From: Taenia hydatigena
Taxonomy: Eukaryota > Platyhelminthes > Cestoda > Cyclophyllidea > Taeniidae
Assembly (NCBI GenBank): GCA_036345935.2
Contig: JADWOT020000002.1
Coordinates: 7,886,140 to 7,950,139 of the forward strand
Direction: 5' to 3'
DNA length: 64,000 nt
Below the pieces are notes generated by a model. It searched no databases and was not told where the DNA came from. It worked only from the letters and a program-made list of their open reading frames with translations. This document shows, one piece after another, positions 47,088-57,840 of this stretch. A program made the translations under genes and the position numbers. Within the stretch, counting starts at the first letter, position 1. Each line of letters starts with the position of its first letter.

Positions 47088-47522
47088 TTAAGAAGTAGCT
47101 ACATGAAGGAAATGCACAGGACGAATCAAGTTAAGGAGTGTGCGTGTAAGCGAGGCACATAGTTTAGAAGGATGCTGGATTATATCCTTGCTTTGAATAG
47201 TGTAAACAAAAGCCACATGAGTTAATTTCTCATAAAAGCGGGAGGGAGGAAGGGTGGAGCGAAAGGAGAAAATAGGGCATTGATAAACGCAAGCATGAGT
47301 AAATGGCTTTTGCCACGTTTCCTTGCAGACATTTATTAACCTGGGTTGGGTTTTAATGGCTAATTTTTCTGGGAATAAGAGAAACTTGACAAGAGCACAG
47401 GAGCTGCCAGTTTTATAAAGATGCAAAGCACGTGGGTAAAACGTAAAACTTTTGCAAACATGTCTGCGCAAACATTCTTTGGTTGCGAATAAGAGACACT
47501 GATCATATTTGCTATCGTACAT
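47088..47522 (-). pseudogene. Long open frame with degenerate zinc-finger character
   Basis: A 144-codon minus-strand frame. Its start reads as a Cys/His-rich repeat region: C-L-L-F-A-T-K-E-C-L-R-R-H-V-C-K-S-F, then F-Y-P-R-A-L-H-L-Y-K-T, and later Y-Q-C-P-I-F-S-F-R-S with a His 13 residues on. Spacing is close to C2H2 fingers, but key Cys or His positions are replaced, so zinc binding is doubtful. A shorter frameshifted relative lies at 46.1 kb. The open length is notable among broken neighbours. It may be a diverged functional protein, but decay is the simpler reading. Confidence 0.35.
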
Positions 47523-47529
47523 CGGCGAA

Positions 47530-48700
47530 TGAAGGCCGGATGTAGAACAATGTAAAATCCATTTGGTAGATAAATCAGTAACAGAAGCTTACCATCCTTA
47601 GGGTGACGCCTTCAGCGTCAGCACGGGGAAATAAAAGAACCTAATACTCCCTACAAATCCCATATATCCTTGAAATAAGCATCGAATTTGACTGGCGATT
47701 AATTTGTGCTTGCAACAATGCCGTGGCATAATTTCTTTCACCGCATCAGAATGCCAAACAGGCATTTTCCATGACAACTAAATTAGGAAGTGTATTTTAG
47801 AGGCTCAAGTCGCAAAGCATACGTGCGACAGAAGCCAAAAACAAGGTTAATACTTACGTTATTTAAAAATGACCTTATGGGTAGGAAGCGATAGAACAGT
47901 TTGAGCCTGGTCGTGGATGATTAAGGCAGTATTCAGGACATAGAACGATCCTCCTCTTAGTTGCTGCTAGGCTGCCAAGCATGAGCATTTGCGCTAAATT
48001 GAAAAATAAGTTGAAGGTATCGAACAATGTCTACACAAACACCCGTTATTTCCATTTTCGTTAACGCCTAAAGTAGCGATTTTTTGGATCTTTTATGAAC
48101 CAGATGAGCAAATGGAGCAAAGTGAGTCACAAAATACATCCGCGCGACAGTCTTGATGTCCAATCCATTATCCACACCTAGGCTTCTTAACAAGCCTCTT
48201 TATGGCTAGAGAACTAAAGTGAAAGCTGGACTAGTTTTGAGCAAATTCCTTTGTTGTTCTCAAATTCAAGTGTCCTGAGTAATTTAATTCAATTGACATG
48301 CCAGGCAATTGAGTCCCCTGAAGCTGCATTTCTGCGCTATCAATGCTAATGAATGAGTTCTAATAGACAAACTGCTTTAAAACTGGGAACATATAGCTAA
48401 CGATTCAGTTTTAGTGACAGCAGATATCGCCAGCCCAACGATGGCCATTGTTTGCGACACTTGCCTGCGATAAGAATTAGCTTGATCTTACCTCATTACG
48501 TCTCTCAAGATGTTTGCATATTCGGTCTTCTAGGCAACTAGTGATAAAACTCTGGTCAATCGCTTGGCACCATTTGTCTGCATTCTATCCACCACACTGC
48601 TAATTTTTATTCTACTTAATTTCCGTTATTAAGGGAACACGAGAGCTAAGTAGGCAAAGCCGATCTTCATCTCAAGCACTACCGAATTATGGAGGCTCCA
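47530..48700. other. Stretch without a supported gene
   Basis: No open frame with recognisable features on either strand. Confidence 0.45.
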
Positions 48701-48715
48701 ACGTTAAAAGGCAAG

Positions 48716-49139
48716 TTATTTTGATTGAGCCTGCTTATGCTGCGTGGATAAAGTTGTGGCAAAATGGTAACTGTGACTTTTCGACACATGAGTTAGAACA
48801 TGGCGGGTATGCAGAGTATATTTCGAATGGTGAGTTTGATTAATCATAGGTAATGCCACTGCCCATGAGGCGATTAAGGCAACAAAAACCTGAGCTCTTC
48901 TAAGCAAGACGGTTAAGACTGTCAGCATGGGCTGCAGCCTCCAGTTTAGTACTTGCAAATGTATTTGGTCCTGCTGCACTCTTACAACCATCGCAGCAAC
49001 AAAACTGGAAAGTACTGCAGCTACTTGAACTGGAGACAGGCAAGTTGTGGAATAGTAGGGGATCAACTGTCGACAAGACCACATTTTTATTAGGTGCGAA
49101 GTACCTAGCACGATCAAGCCAGTAGCCTGTGCAAATCAT
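48716..49139 (-). CDS. Two overlapping minus-strand open frames, unassigned
   Basis: One frame (48716-49117, 133 codons) is rich in Val, Leu, Ala and His. The other (48900-49139, 79 codons) contains a Ser-run, a C-C-C-D-G-C cluster and an Ala-rich end. At most one can be real, and neither shows a domain I recognise. The length of the first is above local background. No splice framing was evident. Confidence 0.2.
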
Positions 49140-49537
49140 TACTTACTTTTAAAACTCTACTTGTCTCTTTAGTAAATAAAATAGGAGCATGCACATTTGT
49201 GCATATGTGTCATCCAACAGCCAGAATTCAGCAAAAGAAAAGGCGTCATAGAGGAACAACGAAGGCAACGAAACCTAGATAGAGCAATTTGTTTCGTGTT
49301 ACCGCTTAAAATAATTTGTAGAATCCTTTAATTGCCCCTCAAATTGAACATAGATGGCTCCGCTTCGCACAACATTGACTTTTCCTACCCAGCATGGCAC
49401 TTAAACTTAAGAAGTGAAAGCGGTAGCACTTGATTAGGGCGAAGCTTAAACGGTAGCATTATCCCTACCAAGAGCTAGTTGCGTCTTGAATAAAATGCAG
49501 CCGAGTTCGGCAAACCAAAAGCATGCTTTGAATGAAC

Positions 49538-49972
49538 TTAGAAAATAATGCAAGATGAGGTAAAGTTGACTGGTTCCGTAGAATTCGTAAAAGGCAGAAA
49601 AACTTGATCAGGAAGACAGTAGATAACCACTTTTTCACAACCATAGTAAATTAACTTAGCGAAGATTGATGTATTTTTATATTTCCATGGAGCAAACTGC
49701 AAAGAGATGCTAGTGTGGGACATGTTGCAAGAAGTTCTACTGAATTGATGTTTCGGGTGGGAAAGAATGGCGGCAGCTATTACTGACCCAGGGCCAAACC
49801 AGAGCCCAAACTCAAGTCCTCTCGCATCCGTGTCGAAAGCAATGCCCTTAAACCATTGAGTCTTGCGGTCGAGGTAGGTAAATTCGTGAACACAATTTAA
49901 GGAATGTATGATTAAGATTTGGAAAGAAAATCGGTCCCACTGGCCGAATCGTTTAGGCTCCATTGGAGTCAA
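49538..49972 (-). CDS. 144-codon open frame, unassigned
   Basis: The frame runs from ATG at 49970-49972. It contains an aromatic/Gly-rich segment (G-L-E-F-G-L-W-F-G-P-G) and several N-x-S/T sequons (for example N-M-S and N-S-T). There is no clear signal peptide or membrane span. No family is recognised. It is listed for its length among otherwise broken sequence; a chance frame is possible. Confidence 0.2.
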   Translation of the reverse strand: MTPMEPKRFGQWDRFSFQILIIHSLNCVHEFTYLDRKTQWFKGIAFDTDARGLEFGLWFGPGSVIAAAILSHPKHQFSRTSCNMSHTSISLQFAPWKYKNTSIFAKLIYYGCEKVVIYCLPDQVFLPFTNSTEPVNFTSSCIIF

Positions 49973-49979
49973 CGTTGAT

Positions 49980-51720
49980 TGTCAACTATTCTCCAGATTT
50001 ATACTCCATTCCAATTGGTGTGAAACAGTGGCGTTGCTCGCCTTAACTAAATTCAGAAGCGTAGGAGAAATGGCAGCTACTTTTTGCTTTATGGCAAGCG
50101 AAAACAACACGAACAAATGGAAGCACATTTTCTACCCAAATTCATCAACGACTTAAAGCCTCACTAACTGACACAGGTACATTTTGACCCCAGCCAAAAG
50201 GCGCCACCATGTTTGTATTGAAAAGTTCTGGAGTAGAAAACATTGGCGCATTAATGCAACTTCATAGGGCTTCGAGAAGTTACGCTTGTCTGCAGAACTG
50301 CCACCGTGTGACATAGTTGCAAAAGTCACTCCATTATCACCTCACATAACAACCGGCAAAGGGTGTTGGGATAACACATTATAACAATCGCAAATCGTGA
50401 GCTTTTAGGTGAACAAGAAGAGCGGTAGCTGCGTAGTGGGATTAACACTTTGATTACGCACATTCTATTGCATAAATTAACCAGATAAGCTCTCGTTAAA
50501 TATATTCCTCCTGCTTACAGTTTAAATGATGTTTACGCCGATATGGACTTAAAAGATGTAGTGGGCACACACACGGCGATTGCACAGTCTCCTCATAGGA
50601 CTCAATAGGTCTTATAACCTGTGGTCGAAACACATATTTTGCGGTTGTGGCCGTGGTACCGTGACTGTGGAGACAAGTCACTCTGCGGTAGTCAAAATCA
50701 CAAGAGGTCACAGAAGAGTCAACTGAAAAAACTTGCCCTGGTGAAGGAGCGTTGCGTACTAAACTCCACTTTAAAAAAGAGGGAAGAATCGCTAATTGGA
50801 TGGTTATGCTTCAGCACTAAATATTCCCACCACAAAGCTCCTATAGGCAAATGCTACAATAGTGAGTTTACACAAAACGTGCAGTAAAGCGGGTGCACGA
50901 CCATGAAAACCCTTAAATTTTGAACTGAGTGGGTCTTGGACACGAGACACTTCTTTCTACAATCAGCGCTATGAGTTCACTACCCTAATGCCGAATGCAC
51001 ATCTACTCACAACCATTTCTTCTCTTCTAGATGTAACCGGATGATGCATATTAGACTCGTGCCATGACTACGATAAGGATTGGTGGGCACCAAAGGCAAA
51101 CACACTCGTCACCTTCTCGAAAGCATTTGTCTCTGCATTTGATTGCTTCACAAACTCTCGTGCACTAATTGACAATATTTTCGGTTCAGTAAAAAAATGA
51201 TCATAAGTTCCCGCTCTCACAAATAAACGCGACGAAGCTTATAAAGAGTTTTTTATTTCTATCTACGTCCAAAGCTGCACGCCAATTTGAGAGCTCTATG
51301 TATAGGAGCGATGGTGTTGAATGGTTGATATGTTGTGTGAAAACAGTGAATGCAATTACGACGATCCGAGGAGAGACATGAGCGGGGCGATTGGTACAGA
51401 GTAAAATAAGGGAGATGCTAAACATTCCATGTGCTGTCATTCCGATCAGGGAATGTCTATTCGTGTAAGTGCATGCTCTGCATTGTTGGCATAGCACCCC
51501 GCTCACTCTCTCTCTCAGCTCTTCCACCTCACCTCTCTCCCTTCTTTCTCGTCTACAGGCGGGGATGAGGGGAAACGGCGCTTAACCGCTAGTGTGATGG
51601 CAGAATGGCTGAACTCGTCTCCAACGCACTGGGGGTTGAATAAAGGAAGCGGCTTGTGTGGTGGACTTAAGATGACAGCTTTTTTGAGGTTGTTTCGTAA
51701 CAGTTTCCAAATAACCGATA
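49980..51720. other. Stretch without a supported gene
   Basis: Short frames only (for example 51201-51527 minus, 108 codons, no domain). Confidence 0.4.
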
Positions 51721-51724
51721 ATAA

Positions 51725-52262
51725 ATGCATTACTACCACTCCAATCATTTCCTATTCTGCCATCAAAGCACTCCACCATGCTGCGAAAAGGATTATTTCA
51801 CCTTTATCCTTCGCAACGCGCCACACTTTGTTTCCTTGCTTTCATTAAACGACATCGTCTGTCCATTTCTTCGTTTTGGAGCACAGGTACTCTTCTATGT
51901 TATGCAAAACACAAATTGTGATGTTATCATACTAGATGCAAAGCAACTCAAAAGGAAGCTTAGAGGCACTTTTATAGTCTATCATAAGCCAAACTGCAAT
52001 TTGTTCACTGTTCGTGTAGCACGCGGTCCTGGTTGGGAGTGGCTTAAGCAGCCAATGCATCTTCAACGGGTGGGGGTCCCATAGCCACACCAGTAGCTCC
52101 AATCTTTGCGTTATAGCTGTGCATCCCTACGCATATCACCCAGTTTTGAATACGCACGATTATAAGGATAGTGGTTCTTGCGTATTCACGCTGCTGCTGA
52201 AGAATGTGCCACGGACTGGCCAGAATGTCAGCGAAGGGGCATCAGTTGAAATTAAGCCAAAG
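51725..52262 (+). CDS. Two successive plus-strand open frames, possible exons
   Basis: A 119-codon frame (51725-52084) includes V-I-I-L-D-A-K-Q-L-K-R-K-L-R-G-T and R-V-A-R-G-P-G-W-E-W-L. A second frame is open from about 52005 to TAA near 52260 and reads protein-like (F-N-G-W-G-S, then H-P-Y-A-Y-H-P-V-L-N, then F-T-L-L-L-K-N-V-P-R-T-G-Q-N). Their overlap means a frameshift, a splice junction or coincidence. I recognise no family. Confidence 0.2.
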
Positions 52263-52981
52263 GCAAGCTAATCGCTTTTGCACAAAATCCAAAGCTGATA
52301 CGCTTGAATCAAGTTCAAGCCCTTCCTCCACCTATTCTGTCAGTGGACTAGTCCTACTGCTCTCTAGAGCGTTCTGTCTCCTTTATTCGCTGCATTCGCA
52401 TTTTATCCATTAGCGAACATGGATTCCTCTGTTTTAAGTCACTTATTTTCATGTGGCATTAGCTGACTTCTCAAAATTGGATACATCTATTCACTTCCAA
52501 AGATAGTTGCGCTAGGCCACAATTGCGGCTACATTCCTCTTGGACAGGAAGCAAGCACTGCATATTTCACAGCACGCATGTGACTAGTAATAAGCTTGGC
52601 ATCCCGTACACGAGTCACGAATTGTCCCCCTCAAGCTCAAACATGACACATCTGTTAATCATAAGAAAGCATGGCCACACGTAGTGAGGATTCGCAATTG
52701 CAGTCACACCAGTTCCCCAGTACTTGAGTAAGTCGAGGATGCTATAAGGCTGACGCAGCTTCTGAATTACGCCTCACACGCAACAGACGAGTGTAAAGTG
52801 ACACGGAAGTCTACCCAGAGTCTCACACGAATCTACTTTGCACGTGGTCCATATTTCGACTCCTAGCAACTCAGTGCTCCCGCGCGTTCACACATGATAG
52901 CTTTCATGGTGTGAATGGAGAAGTCGTCTTGCGCATCAAGGCCAGTATAGATTCTCGGTTGAAATAAGTGCAGACCGATCT

Positions 52982-52987
52982 TATAAA
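52982..52987 (+). promoter_or_regulatory. TATA-box candidate upstream of the 53029 exon
   Basis: TATAAA lies 47 bp upstream of the ATG of a signal-peptide exon on the same strand. The spacing would place initiation within a short 5' leader. Short A+T motifs are common by chance, so this is supportive only. Confidence 0.35.
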
Positions 52988-53028
52988 TGCGCGATGATTT
53001 GTGAATGCAACGTATATGTGAATTAAAG

Positions 53029-53098
53029 ATGGCGCTTCACGTCTGTCTCATCGCATTGGCCATCCTCTCCTTGGTTAAACAACCCCCAGAAGATAGCA
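53029..53098 (+). CDS. Orphan signal-peptide exon of an EG95/45W-type gene, opposite strand
   Basis: ATG opens 23 codons plus one base, then a donor (GTAAGA from 53099). The translation begins M-A-L-H-V-C-L-I-A-L-A-I-L-S-L-V-K, a typical secretory signal peptide. Exon length (70 bp) and exit phase (1) equal those of exon 1 of the gene at 54632-55215, and phase 1 fits every FN3 exon in the window. Yet it is on the plus strand, while all FN3 exons found are on the minus strand, the nearest only 249 bp away (53347) and antisense to its presumed intron. No plus-strand FN3 exon was found downstream. It is either the first exon of another gene whose remainder I failed to see, or was separated from its FN3 exon by a local inversion. 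Confidence 0.6.
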
Positions 53099-53346
53099 GT
53101 AAGATTATTTCTGCCAAATGTCTCTGCTCTGCATGCACAAGAGCATTTGACCAATAGTCTGTTAAGAAGTTCAAGACAAACATAACTGCCATATGAAGGC
53201 AAAGGGCTACGAAATAGGCGTCAATGATTGGGACTCAGTGGTAAGCTCAAGCAATACTCTCGTGCAGGAAGGCAGTCGATGCCTCTGCTGACAAATGCTA
53301 TTACCCAATGTGGTCCCTTTCTGCATAACCAAACACACTGACTCAC

Positions 53347-53637
53347 CAGTGCTGAGTGTTTGAATCGTGTTGTTGAATTCCATGAATGGGGTTTCATCAT
53401 GCACTGCCACCACAGTCACTGCGTATGTCGTGTTGGGCGTCAGTCCGTCAAGAGTGACTTCTCTTGCGCTGGCGGAAGCGGATGCTGACCTTCCGGAGTC
53501 GATCTCAGAAGTCGACACCGCCCGGATTGTGATTTTTACATCGTCAGCTTCATCCAGGCCTGTCAAATTCCAACTTAGGCGAATGGCGTTAGAACTCGCA
53601 GGATGCCAGTGGAAGTGCTCCTGCACAAGACTTTCGT
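53347..53637 (-). CDS. EG95/45W-like FN3 exon (second FN3 unit)
   Basis: This 291-bp exon (97 codons, phase 1-1) lies between an acceptor (ttgaccgttttag, ending at 53638) and a donor (GTGAGT from 53346). FN3 landmarks are A-I-R-L-S-W-N, L-D-G-L-T-P-N-T-T-Y-A-V-T-V and N-T-I-Q-T. A Ser/Ala run (S-A-S-A-S-A-S-A) sits in a loop. N-x-S/T sites include N-T-T. Splicing from the exon at 54632-54934 would give a G|AC Asp codon and keep frame, making a two-FN3 product as in the 45W type. Its intron start resembles that of the other exon (a shared 'catcgactgccttcc' block), so exon plus intron was duplicated. No convincing hydrophobic C-terminal exon follows; a stretch at about 53.15-53.2 kb is only a weak candidate. 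Confidence 0.7.
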
Positions 53638-54631
53638 CTAAAACGGTCAAGTTTACAAAATAGAAAATGCGCTAATCAGCCAAGGTGACTGCTCAATGGT
53701 GCAGATTGCACTTGTCTAGACTGTCGCTGTCGACAAAATTAAGCGAACGTATTACATCAACTAGTTTTGAAGAGGAGAGAGAATTCCGCCTCTGTACGAC
53801 ACGAGAGCACATTGAGTTCAAAATGCGTGAAAAGAGCTCTCCACAACACGCGTGGTGAACAATGCCTCCATTTCGTTTTAAAGCCACAACGGTGAACGAT
53901 TCATTGACAGGATAGACACGACTATTACTCCGCTTCAGCTAGTATCACGCGGAAACTCTGTGCCATTCGGTCAAAGTGACATTTACAAGACATTGCTAAA
54001 CTTCAAACAGACCAACTTAAAGTAACTGCAGATGCGGTCCGACTCTTCTACCCCTTTCGCTAGCAAGATTATAGAAAGTGCAACATGTTACTAGACAGTC
54101 AGGATGTTTGCCTTCACCCTTATTTTAACCCTACTTCGAACCTTGTCATGACGCGCTGCTGTGCATTTTTAATTTAAATGGCCAAAAGAGTAAAAACTGG
54201 AGCAGCAACATTGGGCAATCAAGCAGCTCCTTGTCAGTGCACGTTTGATTAGTGCCATTTGAAGTGGTGCCTGGAGAGCCCTACAATTGGCATTACTAAT
54301 AGTAAAGCGGTGGTGCAAATCGCACTTAAACAGTTGGCGAAGGCGGAAGTGACGATGACTTCAATGAGCAGAATACAAAGTAACATGCCGAAATGGAGGA
54401 GGTTGACGACGGGTCAGTAGACGCACCGAGTACACCCATTGCGTCACGAGGACTGCTGAATTAATTTTCGCAAATGGTGCCTTATAGAGCAAGGTTTGCC
54501 AATGAGCGCTGAGAATCGGTACCCAGTATTAGGCCCAACCAATTCTTCTGTGTTGGGAAGGCAGTCGATACCTCCACTGACAAGTGTCAGTGATATGGCA
54601 TCTGGCAGCATAATCTCGTCTTTTGACTTAC

Positions 54632-55215
54632 CGAATTCTGGTGTTTGAATATTGTCTGTGAATTCAAAAATCTTCTTCCCTTTATGCGTTCCCGTCACAG
54701 TCACTGTGTATAATGAGTTGGGCTTCAGTCCGACAAGAATCACTTCTCTTTCGCTGAGGTACGCAGATTCAGATAGTGCGCGTGTCGGCTCAGATTTCAG
54801 TGCTGCCTTTACTGTGATGTTGCCATTGCGCATATCACTGAATTCCTCCTCATTCCACGTTAAGCGAATGAAATTCGATCCCACAGGATCCAAATGAATG
54901 TGCTTGTGTATTTGATCCCCACTTGGTAATGTCCCTTGAACAGAAATGGAAAAGTGCCAGTCAGCCAACATGACTACTCAGTGTTGCCGTTTGCATTTAT
55001 TTACGATCTGCGACCATGATGCGTTCGAACTGAGCACTCCTATAGCCTGCGTTAAATCAGTGTTTTGGAATCAACAAATGTTGTGACATTTCATGTGCTC
55101 ATAACCCAATGCTAATGGGAATTCCATTGTTAAAATCTCACTTACGGACAGTTGCTTTGTTTCCCCTTGCCAAAATGGGAGCCACCAACAAAATGAGACA
55201 CCACGGGTAGAACAT
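54632..55215 (-). CDS. EG95/45W-like oncosphere antigen gene: signal exon plus FN3 exon
   Basis: Exon 1 is 55146-55215 (70 bp): ATG, then M-F-Y-P-W-C-L-I-L-L-V-A-P-I-L-A, a good signal peptide with likely cleavage after L-A, donor GTAAGT from 55145. The intron is 211 bp. Exon 2 is 54632-54934 (303 bp, phase 1-1), acceptor ttctgttcaag, donor GTAAGT from 54631; the split codon is C|GG. FN3 landmarks are F-I-R-L-T-W-N, a basic/acidic C'-E region, G-L-K-P-N-S-L-Y-T-V-T-V and N-I-Q-T-P-E-F. Family members are secreted or surface antigens of the egg/oncosphere stage. The next exon may be 53347-53637. The C-terminal hydrophobic exon was not found, so the gene model is incomplete. The start codon lies in a 125-bp tandem duplication. 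Confidence 0.75.
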
Positions 55216-55447
55216 CTTCGCACCCCACTTGTTTTATGTTTACAGCTCACGATCCATTTGTTTGCACATTCTGCACATGCGTACCGGCCTATGGACTCTC
55301 TTTATCTCACATGGCGTCTTCTACACCACGGGTAGAACATCTTCGCACCCCACTTGTTTTATGTTTACAGCTCACGATCCATTTGTTTGCACATTCTGCA
55401 CATGCGTACCGGCCTATGGACTCTCTTTATCTCACATGGCGTCTTCT
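55198..55447 (-). repeat. Perfect 125-bp tandem duplication over the start of the FN3 gene
   Basis: Units 55198-55322 and 55323-55447 are identical as far as I can read. Relative to the minus-strand gene, the unit carries the first six codons and about 107 bp of upstream DNA. The gene-proximal unit supplies the real start codon; the distal unit carries a duplicate ATG at 55338-55340. Confidence 0.92.
55302..55340 (-). other. Upstream ORF created by the tandem duplication
   Basis: The distal repeat unit duplicates ATG plus five codons, then runs across the junction into the proximal unit and stops at TGA-free TAA after 12 codons in total. A transcript starting upstream of 55340 would meet this small ORF before the true start at 55215, which could lower translation. 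Whether transcription starts there is unknown. Confidence 0.5.
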
Positions 55448-55449
55448 GA

Positions 55450-57350
55450 TTGGCGCGATGAGGTGGGTAAGTGCATATTTGTCATGATATTGTCATGTCT
55501 TTTCACCCGTAATACATGTTGCTGAGTTCACCTTGACCTTCTCTTTTCTTGCATGCGAGAATGCCTTGAACATTCGCGATGACAATTAAGCATAGCAATG
55601 CGTTTTATGATATTGAAAAGATCCAATTAAGCGTGCAATAATGCTTGTTTTACCCAGAATTTATTCACGCATTTATTTTTCCTTTTGCCTCCATGGAGTC
55701 GATTTTTTATAGAATTTCGCTGGTATCGGTATTACTGCTTTATTCGATTGCCTTGCGTGTTTAAGGTTCCTTTTTTTGTCTTTTTGGCATCTTTGTGACG
55801 AAGGAGTGCTAACCAACATCCTGGGGCCTGAATCTGAAAAGACTAGTTTTTAGCGGTATAATCATATATTAAGTTTTATTTTCCTTTTTCACCGTAAATA
55901 TCAGCAATCCCTTACAATATCACGGCATTTTAAATTTGTCTGAATAAAATCTAGATGGTATTTGCAAATGCTGTGATTGTTTGACTTCTAATAAATTGAA
56001 TCAATTTGTGGTCTAGTACCATTTGACTAGTAATTTACCTTGCAGACTTGTCCTTCAGTGTTGAATTGCTCCAGCAAGGATCAAACGAAGAGAATTAAGA
56101 AAGGAGTCAAGATCGAAGGCCAACATAAATTTAAGTCTTCCACGACGACTGAGGATGGAGACGAAACCGCTACGTTCAAGCATAACCCTTTGGCAAAAGA
56201 GAGCTGAAAAGCAGGAAACTTTGATGAACATCATTGATGCGATTCTTACCCCAATGCTCACATGATCAGAAAATCATGGACAAATTCTTAGTGCGTGTAG
56301 CCACTGCTCCGCCTGGTTATAAATTTAGCAATGCCATCTCCCGTTGCCTCGAGACTACTTGCAGTTTTACGGAAAATTTTGAAAACTATGGAGAATGGCT
56401 GATCACACTTTGGCCGCTGGAAAGATGCAAAAGAATTTGCTTTTGTTTCCCGTTGCAAATCACTAGAACGCCTTCTCAAAAATGGAGATTCAAGTACTGC
56501 ACCGGTGATCTCAACACACACACTACAGGTTACCCACACCACCCACACATCTACCCTTACTAATGATTCAGAGCTTCTAGCACTTGCCAACAGGACAAAT
56601 TGATGCTACGGTAGATGCAGAACTATGCTAAATTTAAATCAAAAGCATCTTTTACTAGTCTTTAATCTATTCAAAATTTTGAGGATCCATAAAGGGGACA
56701 TAAGAGGTTGGACTCTTAAACCACAATGTGATTTTGAGTTTGTAACATTCATTAAAATGTATAGACCTTCCCTCAACGAAGCTCGGGTCAGTAACAATGC
56801 GTCTCAGAATTTGCATCTGACAAAACAGATGCAAGAAAGGCGTGTTTTACTGTGGGTCGTACCGGGAATCAGACTTCTGCCCACATTGTCTACGTGCTCC
56901 CTCATGGCAAAGTGGCAATGCAGTTTTAACATCAGCATCATTCTATACCCCGACCTCAAATACTCACCATAACTATACACTGGCGGTTTTTAAGACGGAC
57001 TTTAGTTTGCTTTAAGACATGCGGCTCTGAGCGTGGTAGTTATAGTATGGGCGCCAAATCTCTACCCCTCCACATTTCAGCCCTCAATGCGTGAACAATT
57101 GACATGAGTTTTACAGTAAACAGCAGTCGCTATTCAGGTTGCGCAAGACTCTTTCGACACAAACAATGAACTAAAATCAGCCAAACAGTCTTGTCTTGAT
57201 TATTTCTGCAGGGCACGCGAAACTAAAATTAGTAATGAGCTCCTTTTTGAATGGTAGTACTCGCTTGCACTTATTCTTGGCTGAAAGAGCAGGCAGAATT
57301 CCACATCCTAAGGGCATGCATATTGTGAGGACAGTTTAGTCACTACTATT
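55450..57350. other. Stretch without a supported gene
   Basis: This interval lies upstream of the FN3 gene. Frames at 56234-56563 (plus) and 56288-56590 (minus) overlap and lack domains. The 115-codon plus-strand frame at 56625-56972 is also unassigned. Confidence 0.4.
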
Positions 57351-57359
57351 ACTGTCAAG

Positions 57360-57671
57360 ATGCTAGCAGTAAGATTTCTGTATCGAATAGCAACACCTAT
57401 TATTTTGAAATTTCAGAACCTGATGGTAGCAAAGGCGAACAAAACAGAAGGGACCCCGATTTCGCGCTGCTTCCAATGGGAATGCGTAGATCCTTGGACT
57501 TATCAATCACGCTGGGGTATCCACAGCCTAACTAAGCTTGTCACCAACCAAATCGTACTAAGTGTAATGGCAGCTGATTTATCTGGTGACCCATTTCTGC
57601 AAACTACTGATTTCTGGCTTGGAGCAGTGAACAAACGTTACAAGGTTTGTCTCGAAGCATTCAAAAATTAA
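57360..57671 (+). CDS. 103-codon open frame, unassigned
   Basis: The frame begins with a moderately hydrophobic stretch, then has F-Q-W-E-C-V-D-P-W-T and a hydrophobic patch (N-Q-I-V-L-S-V-M-A-A-D-L). Cys and Trp content is protein-like. No domain is recognised, and the start could be internal to a larger exon. Confidence 0.2.
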   Translation: MLAVRFLYRIATPIILKFQNLMVAKANKTEGTPISRCFQWECVDPWTYQSRWGIHSLTKLVTNQIVLSVMAADLSGDPFLQTTDFWLGAVNKRYKVCLEAFKN

Positions 57672-57840
57672 GTCAGTGTTTAGTCATACAGCGGTAAAAT
57701 AAAACTCTACCAGCAGGTAAGCGAGGGCTTAAGGTTATGCACACACCGTTATAACGTGCTAGGTAGTAGGTCATGTTCAGCGACCCGTGCTGTCTGCATT
57801 GTGGTAGGCAACATGTGGCCGTGCTGTTAAGATCACTTAT

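Noticed and set aside
53110..53200. Hydrophobic stretch on the minus strand as the missing C-terminal exon of the FN3 gene
   Set aside because: The acceptor is plausible, but the frame continues into a long non-hydrophobic tail. There is no family-like ending, so it is too weak to call.
53367..53663. 98-codon plus-strand frame at 53.4-53.7 kb
   Set aside because: It is antisense to an FN3 exon. I considered it as exon 2 for the plus-strand signal exon, but its translation has no FN3 landmarks.
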